Positions 26,618 to 35,534 of a stretch of DNA of 64,000 nucleotides are shown piece by piece. Position 1 is the first letter of the stretch. Each line of letters begins with the position of its first letter. The notes beneath the pieces are model-generated. The model saw nothing but the letters and a program-made list of their open reading frames with translations. It searched no databases and had not been told where the DNA came from. This DNA is from Gp1-AA122 sp036378535 (GTDB lineage Bacteria > Acidobacteriota > Terriglobia > Terriglobales > Acidobacteriaceae): assembly GCA_036378535.1 (NCBI GenBank), contig DASUWH010000046.1:186001-250000 (forward strand), read 5' to 3'. A program made the translations under genes and the position numbers.

Positions 26618-27943
26618 TTAGTGCGGATGGCGGATGAAGAACTTCCATTTGTCGACGTTCGCGGGCACGGCCACATCGAAAAACCCCACCATCATCTCGT
26701 TGTAGGTTTGCTCTCCCCATCGCACGGGGCTGTCGGGATCAGGGTTGTGAGTGTTGTTGCGCGAATTGTCGTACCAGGCAACGGCCTGGAGCTTGGTGCC
26801 AGCTTTCAACAGGCGGGGTTGTGCGAGACGGTAACTCAGCTGCCAGTAGAAGTCGTAGTTCACGCGCAGCAGGGTTTCCACGTTGCCATCCCCGTGAACG
26901 ATGTTGTATTCGAAGCGCTTGCCGCGCAGATGCATGTGAGGGAAAAAGCTGAGCAGGGTGGCATCGTTGGGCAAGGTTCCATGCACCTCGACCCGGTAGT
27001 TGTCCGCGTTTGGCGGAATCGGAATGGCGTCATGGTCATTTGCGAGTTGCAAGGTGAAAATGCGCTTTGCGGGCATGCGCTTTGCGAAGACGATTCCGAC
27101 GCTGGTCTGGTCAGTCGCGGCATGGCCATTGCTCGTGTAATGCATTTGGAAGACCAGGTCGGAATGCGCTGGAATGAACTTGGCCATTCCCTCCGGCCAG
27201 TGATCCGGGGAACTGCGCGGGGCATAAACGAGCAGCATGTCGCTGTCGGTCGAGTGCGCCTGATGCCGAAGCTTCTCATCGCCCAGGCTGGACGCCGTAA
27301 AGGGAACGCCAACGGGCGCGCCACTCAGCCAGTTAGAATCCGGCGGTCGAATGTAAATCACGGCGTGATGAACGTGATCGCGGCTCGAGGATCGAACTTC
27401 CGACATCTGCACCCATTTGTCTTCGGTGAACCCAGTCGGAACAATTTCGTAGGCGTACTCAATGTCACCTTGGGCAGGAATGCTCGCCGGCTTGGGCATG
27501 GAGATTACGGAGTCCGGGAGCGGGATGTTCCAGCCATCGGGCCAGCTCGACATAGGCGGACGATCGCGTGGATCACCTTCGGGAGCGTGTGCGTCGGCCC
27601 AAGCGGTGAGAGTGTCGACCTCCTCCTGGCTAAGCGAGGGATCATTAGAGAACTGGCCGAAGCGCGGATCGGCAAACCAGGGCGGCATGTTCCGCGACCG
27701 GGTGCGTTGTGCGATAGAACTTGCCCAGGGCTTCGTCTGCTCGTAGGTGACCAGCGGCATCGGTCCAATCTCTCCCGGGCGGTGGCAAGCTTGGCAATGC
27801 TGCTGGAGAATCGGGAGTACATCCTTATAGAAACTCGGCGCAGCGTGAGCAGGCCGAGATGATGCCTCGCGCCCCAGGAAATGAGTTGAGATCGCCAACG
27901 CGGCCAGAACAGTCAAATTTCTAGAAATGGATGCTTGCAGCAC
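26618..27943 (-). CDS. Exported heme-c plus type II copper monooxygenase-like protein
   Basis: 441 aa. Signal peptide to about Ala35. A short cytochrome-c-like domain carries CQACH (Cys50, Cys53, His54) and a Met-rich MPPW loop. The rest resembles peptidylglycine/dopamine monooxygenases: HVHHAVIY (His190/192/193, CuA-type pair), QMHYTSNG (His268), FPHMHLRG (His336/338, CuB-type) and GEQTYNEMM (Met417/418, CuB-type Met). All elements needed for a two-copper hydroxylase are visible. The heme may deliver electrons instead of ascorbate (inference). Location: periplasm. The substrate is unknown. Confidence 0.75.
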   Translation of the reverse strand: MLQASISRNLTVLAALAISTHFLGREASSRPAHAAPSFYKDVLPILQQHCQACHRPGEIGPMPLVTYEQTKPWASSIAQRTRSRNMPPWFADPRFGQFSNDPSLSQEEVDTLTAWADAHAPEGDPRDRPPMSSWPDGWNIPLPDSVISMPKPASIPAQGDIEYAYEIVPTGFTEDKWVQMSEVRSSSRDHVHHAVIYIRPPDSNWLSGAPVGVPFTASSLGDEKLRHQAHSTDSDMLLVYAPRSSPDHWPEGMAKFIPAHSDLVFQMHYTSNGHAATDQTSVGIVFAKRMPAKRIFTLQLANDHDAIPIPPNADNYRVEVHGTLPNDATLLSFFPHMHLRGKRFEYNIVHGDGNVETLLRVNYDFYWQLSYRLAQPRLLKAGTKLQAVAWYDNSRNNTHNPDPDSPVRWGEQTYNEMMVGFFDVAVPANVDKWKFFIRHPH

Positions 27944-28005
27944 GGGCAGCCTCTCTCAATTGATACCGCAAGAGTGGCCAAAAGGTCGAACGGGAGGCGT
28001 CCCGT

Positions 28006-28827
28006 TTAGTCGAGGTATCCCCAGCGGCCGGTCTCGATGTGGTAAAAACGCCGGCCGAAAGGTGGTATTTCGATGTAGTAGATCTCCGGTTCACCACTTC
28101 CGCTGAAGCAGTAGGAAAAATCGCGACTGATGAATGTCTGCTTGGCGGCAGGGATTTCCGCAACGAACTCCGGTACAAGTTCCTCGAGCCGCTTTGGGTA
28201 ACGGTTGTACTTGGCGTGATAGGCGAGGCAGGCATTGCCCAAATCGATAGCTTTTTGATCGGCAGAGTGATTCTGGTACCAGTTGCTTGCAAAAACTGTG
28301 AGGCATCCGGCCAGGACAATACCGATTTGCGCCATTCGCATTCGAAAAAGCCGTTTATTCCCGCGCGCGCCGGCCCACGCCGCCCAGGGTAAGCAAGCGA
28401 TTGCTATCACCGCGACCAACGCCGAAAAAATGCCCTGATTCAGAAAGAATGCATCCACCAGTACCAGAATGCTTGCGAACTTAACAGCTTTGCGCACAGG
28501 ACTGGAGGTGCTGCTTGCGGGTTGAGCTGCCGCCGCAATGGCCGCCTCAGGTGTATTCTGCACCAGACTCTCATCGTCTGCTTGCTTCGCCAGGGTATGA
28601 TTGCGAGCCTCGCAGATCTTAAAGGCGCCTATTCCCAATCCGACTTGTACCAGGAACGTGGGCCAGAAGCCCGCTGCATCCACAGAGGTTAAGGCAATTC
28701 CCCAGATGATGCTACCGATCATCCCATAGCGCCAGTCCGTATAAAAGCAACCGAGGCCACCAAAGAAGATGGCCGAAGTCGCCCCAATCCACGGTTTCTT
28801 CTGCCGAATTTGCAGTTTTCGAGACAT
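28006..28827 (-). CDS. Membrane protein with pseudopilin-like C-terminal part
   Basis: 273 aa. Helices at about 14-32, 38-55, 58-70, 115-150 and 165-182; the first three with 'GGLGCFYTDWRYG' look TM2-like. The soluble end (~185-273) reads AIDLGNACLAYHAKYNRYPKRLEELVP then a YCFSGSGEPEIYYIEIPP strand, resembling the 'YPxxLxxLVP' part of type II secretion pseudopilin-like proteins. No function can be stated. It follows 62 bp upstream (minus sense) of the copper monooxygenase and could be cotranscribed. Confidence 0.65.
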   Translation of the reverse strand: MSRKLQIRQKKPWIGATSAIFFGGLGCFYTDWRYGMIGSIIWGIALTSVDAAGFWPTFLVQVGLGIGAFKICEARNHTLAKQADDESLVQNTPEAAIAAAAQPASSTSSPVRKAVKFASILVLVDAFFLNQGIFSALVAVIAIACLPWAAWAGARGNKRLFRMRMAQIGIVLAGCLTVFASNWYQNHSADQKAIDLGNACLAYHAKYNRYPKRLEELVPEFVAEIPAAKQTFISRDFSYCFSGSGEPEIYYIEIPPFGRRFYHIETGRWGYLD

Positions 28828-28967
28828 CTGTCACGCGCGCAAATAACGAACTCCGCCAATTGTGGGCCTGTTCAGGCCATGGACAAGGTCACCGAGGTAA
28901 CGGACCGGGAGGGGCCACGGGCGGGGTGCGAGCGTGATAGCATTTTTGCCGAGGCAGATTTCCGGCC

Positions 28968-30962
28968 ATGTCACCCGTCCCTTTCTTGCGACGATCACTA
29001 TTCTTCCTGATTCTCTTTCCGGCAGCTCTGGTCGCCTCCGACAAGAAGCCCATCGCCAAGGAGGGCTGGCTCGAGATCCACTCGCCACATTTCGACATCA
29101 TCACCGATGGAGGAGAGAAGAAGGGGCGTGAGGTCGCGGTCCGCCTGGAGCAGATGCGGAAAGTATTCGGCGGCTTCATTATGCGGGACAAACTCAAGAT
29201 GCCGGTGCCGATTGAGGTGCTGGCGATAAAGAGCGACGCGGACTATGAAAAAGTTTCTCCCCTGCGCAAACGAACCGCTATTAGTGATCCCGGCTTTTTC
29301 ATTGGCGGTGAGGACAAGCACGTAATTGTGCTCGACCTGTTCGCCGACGAGCCCTGGCGAGCCGTAGCACACAACTTCGCGCATATGCTGCTGGACGGGA
29401 ATTATCCGCCGACGCAGAGCTGGTTTGATGAAGGGCTTGCGGAATACTTCAGCAGCATCCGTTTAGACAACAAGAACGTGGATATTGGCAGTGACCCGGA
29501 GTTGGGGAATAAGTACGCGGAGGATTTGCTGGGAAATATCACCGACGTGCGGCATCCCCCCAAATCCTTCACCGAACTCCTCTCCGGCCCTCTCTGGCTC
29601 AATATGACGGACTTCCTCTCCATGCGCCTGAACGCGCCCGAATTCCACGAGGGGACACATCACACCCTCTTCTACGCCCAGGCTTGGATCATGGTGCACT
29701 ACCTGCTCGCCAAGGAAATGATGCCGCAGGTGGGGACCTATTTCGGTCTCGTCCAAATTAAGAAACTACCGCTGGAGCAGGCGGTTCAGCAGGCCTTCGG
29801 AATGAACACGGGCCAGCTCGAAAAAGCGCTGAAAGACTATTTCCAATCGCTCACGCCGCTCTTCGAAGCCCAGGATAGAGCCGATGCGGCGGTTCAAAGC
29901 AGCGAGGATATTGCCGCAGCACGGAATGCTGGTCCGCAGTTGAGTCACCTCGCGGCTCCCATCGGTCCCGACGACGTGAGTGTCGTAGTGAAGAAGCTTA
30001 TCGATGACGACGCACATGCCTATGTCGCGGATGCCATGGCACGGCTTCCGGAGCATCGTGCCGAAGGTATCAAGAAACTTCAGGATTTGGCGCAGGATCC
30101 GGCCGACAATGCAATCGCTCATCGCTGCTTGGCATATGCCTACCTTCAGGGGCGAGATTTCAAACAGAGCAGCCAACAGCTGCAGCTAGCGGATGGAACG
30201 GATCCCTGGATTCATTACTATGAGGCGGTGCTCAAGTTCCGCGCGGCCCAGGCAAGCGGGCAGCAACTTCAAGGCGGATTGGCGAACGTACAGCAGGATC
30301 TGCGGGCGGTGGTCGATTGGAATCCGGAATTTGCGGAAGCCTATCACCTTCTGGCCATGTCGGAATTGGAAGGCGGGGGCAGCCATGCAGCTGTTGACAG
30401 TATCCGCATGGCGATTCAGTTAGCCCCGCGCAGGCAGTCGTATCTCATGGATCTGGCCAGCATTTATATTGCGGAGAAGAAATGGGACGATGCGCAGAGC
30501 ACGTTGGAGCAACTGAAGTCGGGCGGCAATGGGCAACTCGCCGCGTCTGCGCGCAAGAAACTGGATGATCTTCCTTTTATAAAGAAGTATGGAATCGATC
30601 CTGACCGTTCTCCCGGTGCGCAAGAGACGCGCGTGATCGAAGCCAATTCCGGTATCAGCAATCCCTTGCCGGAGGACCTGGAGGAGAAGAAGCCTGAATT
30701 GAAGGAACGCGGTCCCGACAAGCGCCCCGTTAAATATGTAAAAGGAAAAATTGTCCGTGTCGACTGTGACAAGGCTCCGGAAGCAATTATGACCGTGTTG
30801 GCTGGCGGACACACGTTGAAGCTGCACACATTCGATTACAAGTCCGTGGCCTTAGTGGGCACGGATCAATTTTCGTGTGACTGGCGCAACCAGCGGGCCT
30901 CGATCAATTACAAGGCAAGCGGTGCGTCGGAGGGAGACGTAGTGTCAGTGGAGATTGACTAG
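28968..30962 (+). CDS. Exported peptidase-MA-like TPR protein with degenerate HExxH
   Basis: 664 aa. Signal peptide to about Ala23. Residues ~35-290 resemble gluzincin (peptidase MA/DUF1570) domains of Acidobacteriota: FDIITDGG, VIVLDLF, then AVAHNFAHMLLDG and QSWFDEGLAEYFSS. The zinc motif HExxH reads H135-N-F-A-H139, so the catalytic Glu is Asn136 while both His and the third ligand candidate Glu155 remain. Zinc binding may persist but hydrolysis is unlikely. TPR-like helical pairs follow (~330-540), then a C-terminal beta domain (~575-664). A protein-protein scaffold role is inferred. Confidence 0.75.
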   Translation: MSPVPFLRRSLFFLILFPAALVASDKKPIAKEGWLEIHSPHFDIITDGGEKKGREVAVRLEQMRKVFGGFIMRDKLKMPVPIEVLAIKSDADYEKVSPLRKRTAISDPGFFIGGEDKHVIVLDLFADEPWRAVAHNFAHMLLDGNYPPTQSWFDEGLAEYFSSIRLDNKNVDIGSDPELGNKYAEDLLGNITDVRHPPKSFTELLSGPLWLNMTDFLSMRLNAPEFHEGTHHTLFYAQAWIMVHYLLAKEMMPQVGTYFGLVQIKKLPLEQAVQQAFGMNTGQLEKALKDYFQSLTPLFEAQDRADAAVQSSEDIAAARNAGPQLSHLAAPIGPDDVSVVVKKLIDDDAHAYVADAMARLPEHRAEGIKKLQDLAQDPADNAIAHRCLAYAYLQGRDFKQSSQQLQLADGTDPWIHYYEAVLKFRAAQASGQQLQGGLANVQQDLRAVVDWNPEFAEAYHLLAMSELEGGGSHAAVDSIRMAIQLAPRRQSYLMDLASIYIAEKKWDDAQSTLEQLKSGGNGQLAASARKKLDDLPFIKKYGIDPDRSPGAQETRVIEANSGISNPLPEDLEEKKPELKERGPDKRPVKYVKGKIVRVDCDKAPEAIMTVLAGGHTLKLHTFDYKSVALVGTDQFSCDWRNQRASINYKASGASEGDVVSVEID

Positions 30963-30972
30963 ACAGTTGTGG

Positions 30973-30993
30973 CGCGGGCGCCCGCGGCCCGCG
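30973..30993. terminator. GC-rich hairpin between convergent genes
   Basis: CGCGGGC (30973-30979) pairs with GCCCGCG (30987-30993), followed by ATTT, in the 46-bp gap between two convergent genes. It begins with TTGTGGCGCGG, which also starts the terminator after glutamate dehydrogenase at 42021. Confidence 0.55.
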
Positions 30994-31008
30994 ATTTGGG
31001 CGGTGGAA

Positions 31009-31509
31009 TTATGCTGCCCGAGCAATCTGTGTATACTCCTGAGCCGAATCCGAGGGTAGAAGCACCCAAAGTGTGTAAATGCCAAGGGCAGTGGCAAACG
31101 GCGGATGAAACAGAGCAAGGAATCCGAGAACAATAGCCAAGGTTCTCGCCCACGGCCGTCGCTGCATTAACCCCCAGCCAGCCATAAAAGCCGCAGCCGC
31201 TACGAAGAGAAATCCGAAGCCTGCCACGTGCAACAGTGCTGGTCCCAGGGCTCGTCCAATTCCCCCACCGAATGGAATGAAGACATGGGCGACGGTTCCC
31301 AGCGCCATCATGGCGATTGCGGGGATAAGCCAAAACGCACCCACAATGATCCACAATATTCCGAGCGTCTGGATGTGTCGGGAAACCCGGCCTCGGGCAG
31401 GCGGTACGTAGGTGGGCGGCGCAGAAATGGCACCCTGGATCGGATTCCCGCACCTGGGGCAAACTCGATAGTCTGCCTCCAGCGGACTCCCGCATTTGTT
31501 GCAGAACAT
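31009..31509 (-). CDS. Zinc-ribbon membrane protein, unknown function
   Basis: 166 aa from ATG 31509 (GGGGAGG upstream). MFCNKCGSPLEADYRVCPRCGNP is a classic zinc ribbon (four Cys as two CxxC). Four hydrophobic segments follow (about 55-80, 85-105, 110-130, 140-160), ending in LGIYTLWVLLPSDSAQEY. Proteins of this plan are common in Acidobacteriota; no role is known to me. The upstream 38 codons of the open frame are left out for lack of a start signal. Confidence 0.72.
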   Translation of the reverse strand: MFCNKCGSPLEADYRVCPRCGNPIQGAISAPPTYVPPARGRVSRHIQTLGILWIIVGAFWLIPAIAMMALGTVAHVFIPFGGGIGRALGPALLHVAGFGFLFVAAAAFMAGWGLMQRRPWARTLAIVLGFLALFHPPFATALGIYTLWVLLPSDSAQEYTQIARAA

Positions 31510-31735
31510 GAAGGCCTCCCCGTCTACGCGTTCCGATCGCCCGGTAGAAGAAGTCTGCAAGATTTTACTGCAAGCGCGAGGCGGCGCGGCCGTGACCGTC
31601 GTAAATGTGACCATACTGGGCAAAGGCTTGGCATTGCTCCCTAAAGTACATGACCTTCTTGCTGTTGAGGGAACACCGTAACCGTAGGAGAATCAGGTCC
31701 GGAGTTGTGTTGCGCTCCCGGGGGGGAGAGAACTG

Positions 31736-32092
31736 ATGAGCGGCGCCGCGCCCGGTAAGAAATCATCGCGCAGTATGCGGCAGTTCCCCCGGTTCCAATT
31801 GGACGTGCGCATGCATGTCCATCTTTTTCGGAATGGTAGCAGTACTACAGTCTGGGGCCGGTCCACCTCCATGGGCCAGGAGGGCATCGGCGCAACTCTC
31901 ACAGGCGAAATGGAAATTGGGGAGGTCGTGGGATTGGAATTTAACGTCCCGCTGTCCCCCCACCCACTGAAACTACGGGCGATTGTGCGCTACAAAAACG
32001 GTTTTCAATATGGCTTCGAATTCCTGGCCGTGGATGGTACCCAGCGCCAAGCCATCCAGAGAGCCCTCGATATCCTTCCAGCGGTACTGTAG
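31736..32092 (+). CDS. PilZ-domain protein with degenerate c-di-GMP motif
   Basis: 118 aa, a single PilZ-like barrel. The first half-motif RxxxR is present (RQFPR near residues 15-19). The second, normally [D/N]xSxxG, aligns as SMGQEG in GRSTSMGQEGIGA, so both the Asp/Asn and the Ser are replaced. YGFEFL near the end is the usual final strand. Binding of cyclic di-GMP is therefore uncertain. It lies 117 bp ahead of a hybrid histidine kinase on the same strand. Confidence 0.72.
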   Translation: MSGAAPGKKSSRSMRQFPRFQLDVRMHVHLFRNGSSTTVWGRSTSMGQEGIGATLTGEMEIGEVVGLEFNVPLSPHPLKLRAIVRYKNGFQYGFEFLAVDGTQRQAIQRALDILPAVL

Positions 32093-32208
32093 ATCCAAGT
32101 ATTCGCGTCCACCGCTCCGGCGCATCCCATGATGCCGCAATTACCTCGGTAACTTTCAGCTAAGTCTCAGCCCATCTAACATCTGCGGGTAGGACGGAGG
32201 GGGTCCAG

Positions 32209-34749
32209 ATGGCAGACTGGCTGTCTCAGCCCACACGGGCTGCGGAGTTACTACGCGCCAAGTTCTTGAAGGCCGTACTCGACAGCGGCGCCAGTCCGTC
32301 ATTGATACGTAACCAAGCTCCTCCAGTCATTAATGATGACCGTAACGGGAAATCGTGGACCGAAGATCCCGAAATCCAAAAAGCTTACCTGCACGAGCTG
32401 TTCGAAAACGCTCCTGAAGCCATAACTGTTCTGGATACTGACTACCGCATTCTGCGGGTGAATAGCGAATTCACTCGATTGTTTGGCTACACCCCGGAAG
32501 AGGCGGAGGGGCGGGAGATCGAGTCCGTCCTCGTTCCAACCCATCTGAAGAGCGAGTCAGACGCAATGGCGGACATGCTGAACCGTGGCCAGAAGGTGAG
32601 CATCGAAACTCAGCGCCGGCGTAAGGATGGCACTTTGGTGGACGTTTCAATACTGGGAACGCCAGTGAGCGTGGCCGGTGGACACGTTGCGCTGTACGCG
32701 ATCTATCGGGATATCACCCAGCAGAAACGCGCTGACACCCTGCGTTCAGCGCTCTATCGCATTGCCGACGAGACCAGTTCAGCGGAGGATCTATCGCAGT
32801 TCTATCGAGCGATTCACAACATCGTCGGCGAGTTGATGTACGCGCGGAACTTTTACATTGCTATTTATGACGCGGCCACGCAGTTCCTAAGCTTTCCGTA
32901 CTGGATCGATGAGGTAGATCCTGCACCAGCCCCCAGAAAATTAGGCCGCGGATTAACCGAATATGTGGTGCGAACGGGCGAGCCGCTGCTGGCCTCGCCG
33001 GAGATTTTCGCTGAACTGGTTCGTCGCGGTGAGGCAGACGAAATCGGGGCGCCGTCGGTTGACTGGCTCGGCGTGCCCTTGAAAGTGGGTAATACCTCGA
33101 TCGGCGCGGTTGTGGTGCAGAGCTATAACGAGAACATTCGATTCAGCGAGAAGGCTAAAGAGATTCTGACCTTCGTCTCGCAGCAACTGGCCAGCGCGAT
33201 CGAGCACAAGCGGCATGAAGAAGCATTGCGCCGATCGGAAGCCCGCTATCGCTCGTTGGTGCAGAGTGCCGCGTATGGCATTTACCGTGCCAGCCGTGAA
33301 GGGAAGTTTCTGGACGTTAATCCGGCGCTGGTCAGCATGTTGGGATATGAGTCAGCCGATGAGGTGGTAGCGCTCGATCCGCAGAAGGATGTGTTCCGCA
33401 ATCCGGAAGAACAAAATCGTTTGATGGAAGAATGCAAGCGTAAAGGGCGCCTCGACAACTTCGAGATTAAATGGAAACGGAAGGACGAAGATGTCATCAC
33501 GGTCCGGCTCAGCGGGCGCGTAGTCAGCAACGAGAAAGAGTCTGAGGAGTTCCTGGAAGTAATTGCCGAGGATATTACTGAGAAGCGCGTTTTGGAAGAC
33601 CAGTTCCGGCAAGCCCAGAAGATGGAAGCCGTAGGGCGGCTAGCAGGAGGCGTCGCCCATGACTTCAATAATCTACTGATGGTCATCAGCGGCTACACAG
33701 AAGTCCTGTTGGAGAAGCTCGAGCGCGACCTCACCCTGCACGCCAAAGCAGAAGCGATTCAGCAGGCGGCTGAGCGCGCCACAACTCTTACCCGCCAGTT
33801 GCTGGCTTTCAGCCGGCGCCAGTTGCTGGAATTGAAGGTCGTCGATCTGAACACCATCATCAGCGACATGGAACGTCTGCTAACCCCTTTAATAGGGGAA
33901 ACTATCCAGCTCACGGCGGAACTCGATCCCGCCCTGGGGCGGACGCGCGCCGATGCCGGACAGCTTGAACAAGTGTTGATGAACCTGGTGGTCAACGCCA
34001 AAGATGCGATGCCCGGCGGGGGAAAAATCACGATTCGAACTTCGAATGTCGAATTGGATGCTTCTTACCGGCGGGAACACACCTATATTCAGCCCGGCCC
34101 CTACATCATGCTTTCCGTCACGGATACCGGTTGCGGTATGGACAAGGAGACGCAATCGCGAATCTTCGAGCCTTTCTTCACGACCAAGGAAAAAGGAAAG
34201 GGTACCGGACTCGGATTATCGACGGTGTACGGCATCATCAAGCAGAGTGGCGGGTACATCTTTGCGCATAGCGAGATTGGGCACGGGACCACGTTCCGCA
34301 TCTTCCTGCCGCGCGTGGAGCAACCCGCAGAATGCATAGGTGTAGTGAAACACCCACAAGCCGACACCCGCGGTTCGGAAACTGTGCTCTTGGTGGAAGA
34401 CGAGGAGTCGGTCCGGCAGCTGGTTCGAGAAACCCTGGAGTCACGCGGTTACAAAGTTATTGAAGCGCCAAACGGCGAACGGGCGCTCGCCATTGCCTCC
34501 ACTCAGGAAACGATTGACTTGATGATCACAGACGTGGTCATGCCCGGTATGAATGGGCAAGACCTGGCGCGAGAACTCGTGAAAACTCATCCCGCGACCA
34601 AGGTATTGTTTCTTTCTGGCTACGCCGAGGATACCATTCGTCAGCAGGCCCTGCCGCCCGGGACGGCCTTTCTGCAGAAGCCATTCACATTGCAAACTCT
34701 GCTCCGCAAGACTCGAGAAGTACTGCGCAACTCTCCCGGCGCCGACTGA
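32209..34749 (+). CDS. Soluble hybrid histidine kinase (PAS-GAF-PAS-HK-REC)
   Basis: 846 aa with no membrane helix. PAS ~55-175 (FENAPEAITVLDTDYRILRVN), GAF ~180-335, PAS ~340-460 (GIYRASREGKFLDVNPAL), dimerisation/phosphoacceptor with His484 in GGVAHDFNNLL, ATPase ~575-702 (N box VNAKDAMP, DTGCGM, GTGLGLS), and a receiver ~723-840 with Asp775 in MITDVVMPGMNG and Lys824. The HDFNNLL type often pairs with LuxR- or NtrC-type regulators. Predicted cytoplasmic sensing of redox or small ligands is inferred from PAS/GAF. No cognate transcription factor is adjacent. Confidence 0.92.
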   Translation: MADWLSQPTRAAELLRAKFLKAVLDSGASPSLIRNQAPPVINDDRNGKSWTEDPEIQKAYLHELFENAPEAITVLDTDYRILRVNSEFTRLFGYTPEEAEGREIESVLVPTHLKSESDAMADMLNRGQKVSIETQRRRKDGTLVDVSILGTPVSVAGGHVALYAIYRDITQQKRADTLRSALYRIADETSSAEDLSQFYRAIHNIVGELMYARNFYIAIYDAATQFLSFPYWIDEVDPAPAPRKLGRGLTEYVVRTGEPLLASPEIFAELVRRGEADEIGAPSVDWLGVPLKVGNTSIGAVVVQSYNENIRFSEKAKEILTFVSQQLASAIEHKRHEEALRRSEARYRSLVQSAAYGIYRASREGKFLDVNPALVSMLGYESADEVVALDPQKDVFRNPEEQNRLMEECKRKGRLDNFEIKWKRKDEDVITVRLSGRVVSNEKESEEFLEVIAEDITEKRVLEDQFRQAQKMEAVGRLAGGVAHDFNNLLMVISGYTEVLLEKLERDLTLHAKAEAIQQAAERATTLTRQLLAFSRRQLLELKVVDLNTIISDMERLLTPLIGETIQLTAELDPALGRTRADAGQLEQVLMNLVVNAKDAMPGGGKITIRTSNVELDASYRREHTYIQPGPYIMLSVTDTGCGMDKETQSRIFEPFFTTKEKGKGTGLGLSTVYGIIKQSGGYIFAHSEIGHGTTFRIFLPRVEQPAECIGVVKHPQADTRGSETVLLVEDEESVRQLVRETLESRGYKVIEAPNGERALAIASTQETIDLMITDVVMPGMNGQDLARELVKTHPATKVLFLSGYAEDTIRQQALPPGTAFLQKPFTLQTLLRKTREVLRNSPGAD

Positions 34750-34891
34750 TTTCAGCGCGCACCTCTCAGATTCACGAGTGCCCTTCATTTCCGCAATTGC
34801 GACTACCAGTCACAAACGACTGTGAGGCTTTCCCTCGACGCGTGCGCGAGCTCCAAGGTAAGCTAAATAGTTTGCTTGGGAGGGCCGGAGC

Positions 34892-35449
34892 ATGCGGGAG
34901 TCGGTCGAACGGCTTTGGCCGGAGATTGGCTGGATTCAAAGCGCGGATTTGCGTGAGCAGGTCACGCAGACCTGGATCCGGGCGCTGGAACGAAGCCCGC
35001 TCCGGCCGGATGATCTGAACCACATTCCATTCACTCTGCTCGTCCCGAATTGCCCTATCACCTTCATGGAGCACAAGCGCTGTGTGGTGCACATTGCGCG
35101 TGATAGCGCCAAAGCCATGCAGGATTTTATGGGGCGCGCTCTGCCCGTTGACATGGATACAGTGATTGCCGGGGCGATCCTCGCGGACGTAGGCAAGTTG
35201 CTGGAATACGAGATCGGGCCGGATGGCAAGAGCCGGCAGAGTGAGCGCGGCGAAGCTTTACGGCACCCCTTCACGGGAGTGGCGTTGGCACTGGAGTGCG
35301 GCGTGCCGGATGCAGTCTGTCACATTATCGCCGCGCATGCCGCCGAAGGCGATCTGGTCAAGAGAACGACCGAGGCATTCATTGTCCATCACGCCGATTT
35401 CATGGCTTTTTTGCCGTTTAAGAACCCGAAGAATGTAAGGATGAAATAA
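34892..35449 (+). CDS. HD-domain-like protein with altered HD dyad
   Basis: 185 aa. Helical HD-superfamily plan: EHKRCVVHIARDSAKAM, AGAILADVGKLLEYE, EALRHPFTGVALA, CHIIAAHAAEGD and IVHHADFMAF. The dyad that should read HD in 'LHDIGK' is A98-D99 (LADVGK), so one metal ligand is missing while other His residues (61, 67 and the later AAH, HH) remain. It may be an inactive or altered phosphohydrolase. A strong hairpin with T-run follows. It precedes the MmgE/PrpD gene by 85 bp; a functional link is not shown. Confidence 0.7.
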   Translation: MRESVERLWPEIGWIQSADLREQVTQTWIRALERSPLRPDDLNHIPFTLLVPNCPITFMEHKRCVVHIARDSAKAMQDFMGRALPVDMDTVIAGAILADVGKLLEYEIGPDGKSRQSERGEALRHPFTGVALALECGVPDAVCHIIAAHAAEGDLVKRTTEAFIVHHADFMAFLPFKNPKNVRMK

Positions 35450-35463
35450 AAGAAGAGGCGGAC

Positions 35464-35494
35464 GCGCCCCTTCAGGGGCGCTCGGTTCAATTTT
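35464..35494 (+). terminator. Intrinsic terminator after HD-like gene
   Basis: GCGCCCC-TTCA-GGGGCGC (35464-35481) followed by TCGGTTCAATTTT. A second small hairpin (GGGGC/GCCCC, 35501-35515) lies just before the ribosome-binding site of the next gene and might affect its translation. Confidence 0.65.
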
Positions 35495-35534
35495 ACAAAA
35501 GGGGCTATCGGCCCCGGTGAGGCGATAAATCTTG

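Noticed and set aside
26453..27862. Long plus-strand open frame (469 codons) opposite the copper monooxygenase
   Set aside because: Its translation has no recognisable domain and is the antisense reading of a gene with clear catalytic motifs; high GC makes such shadows common here.
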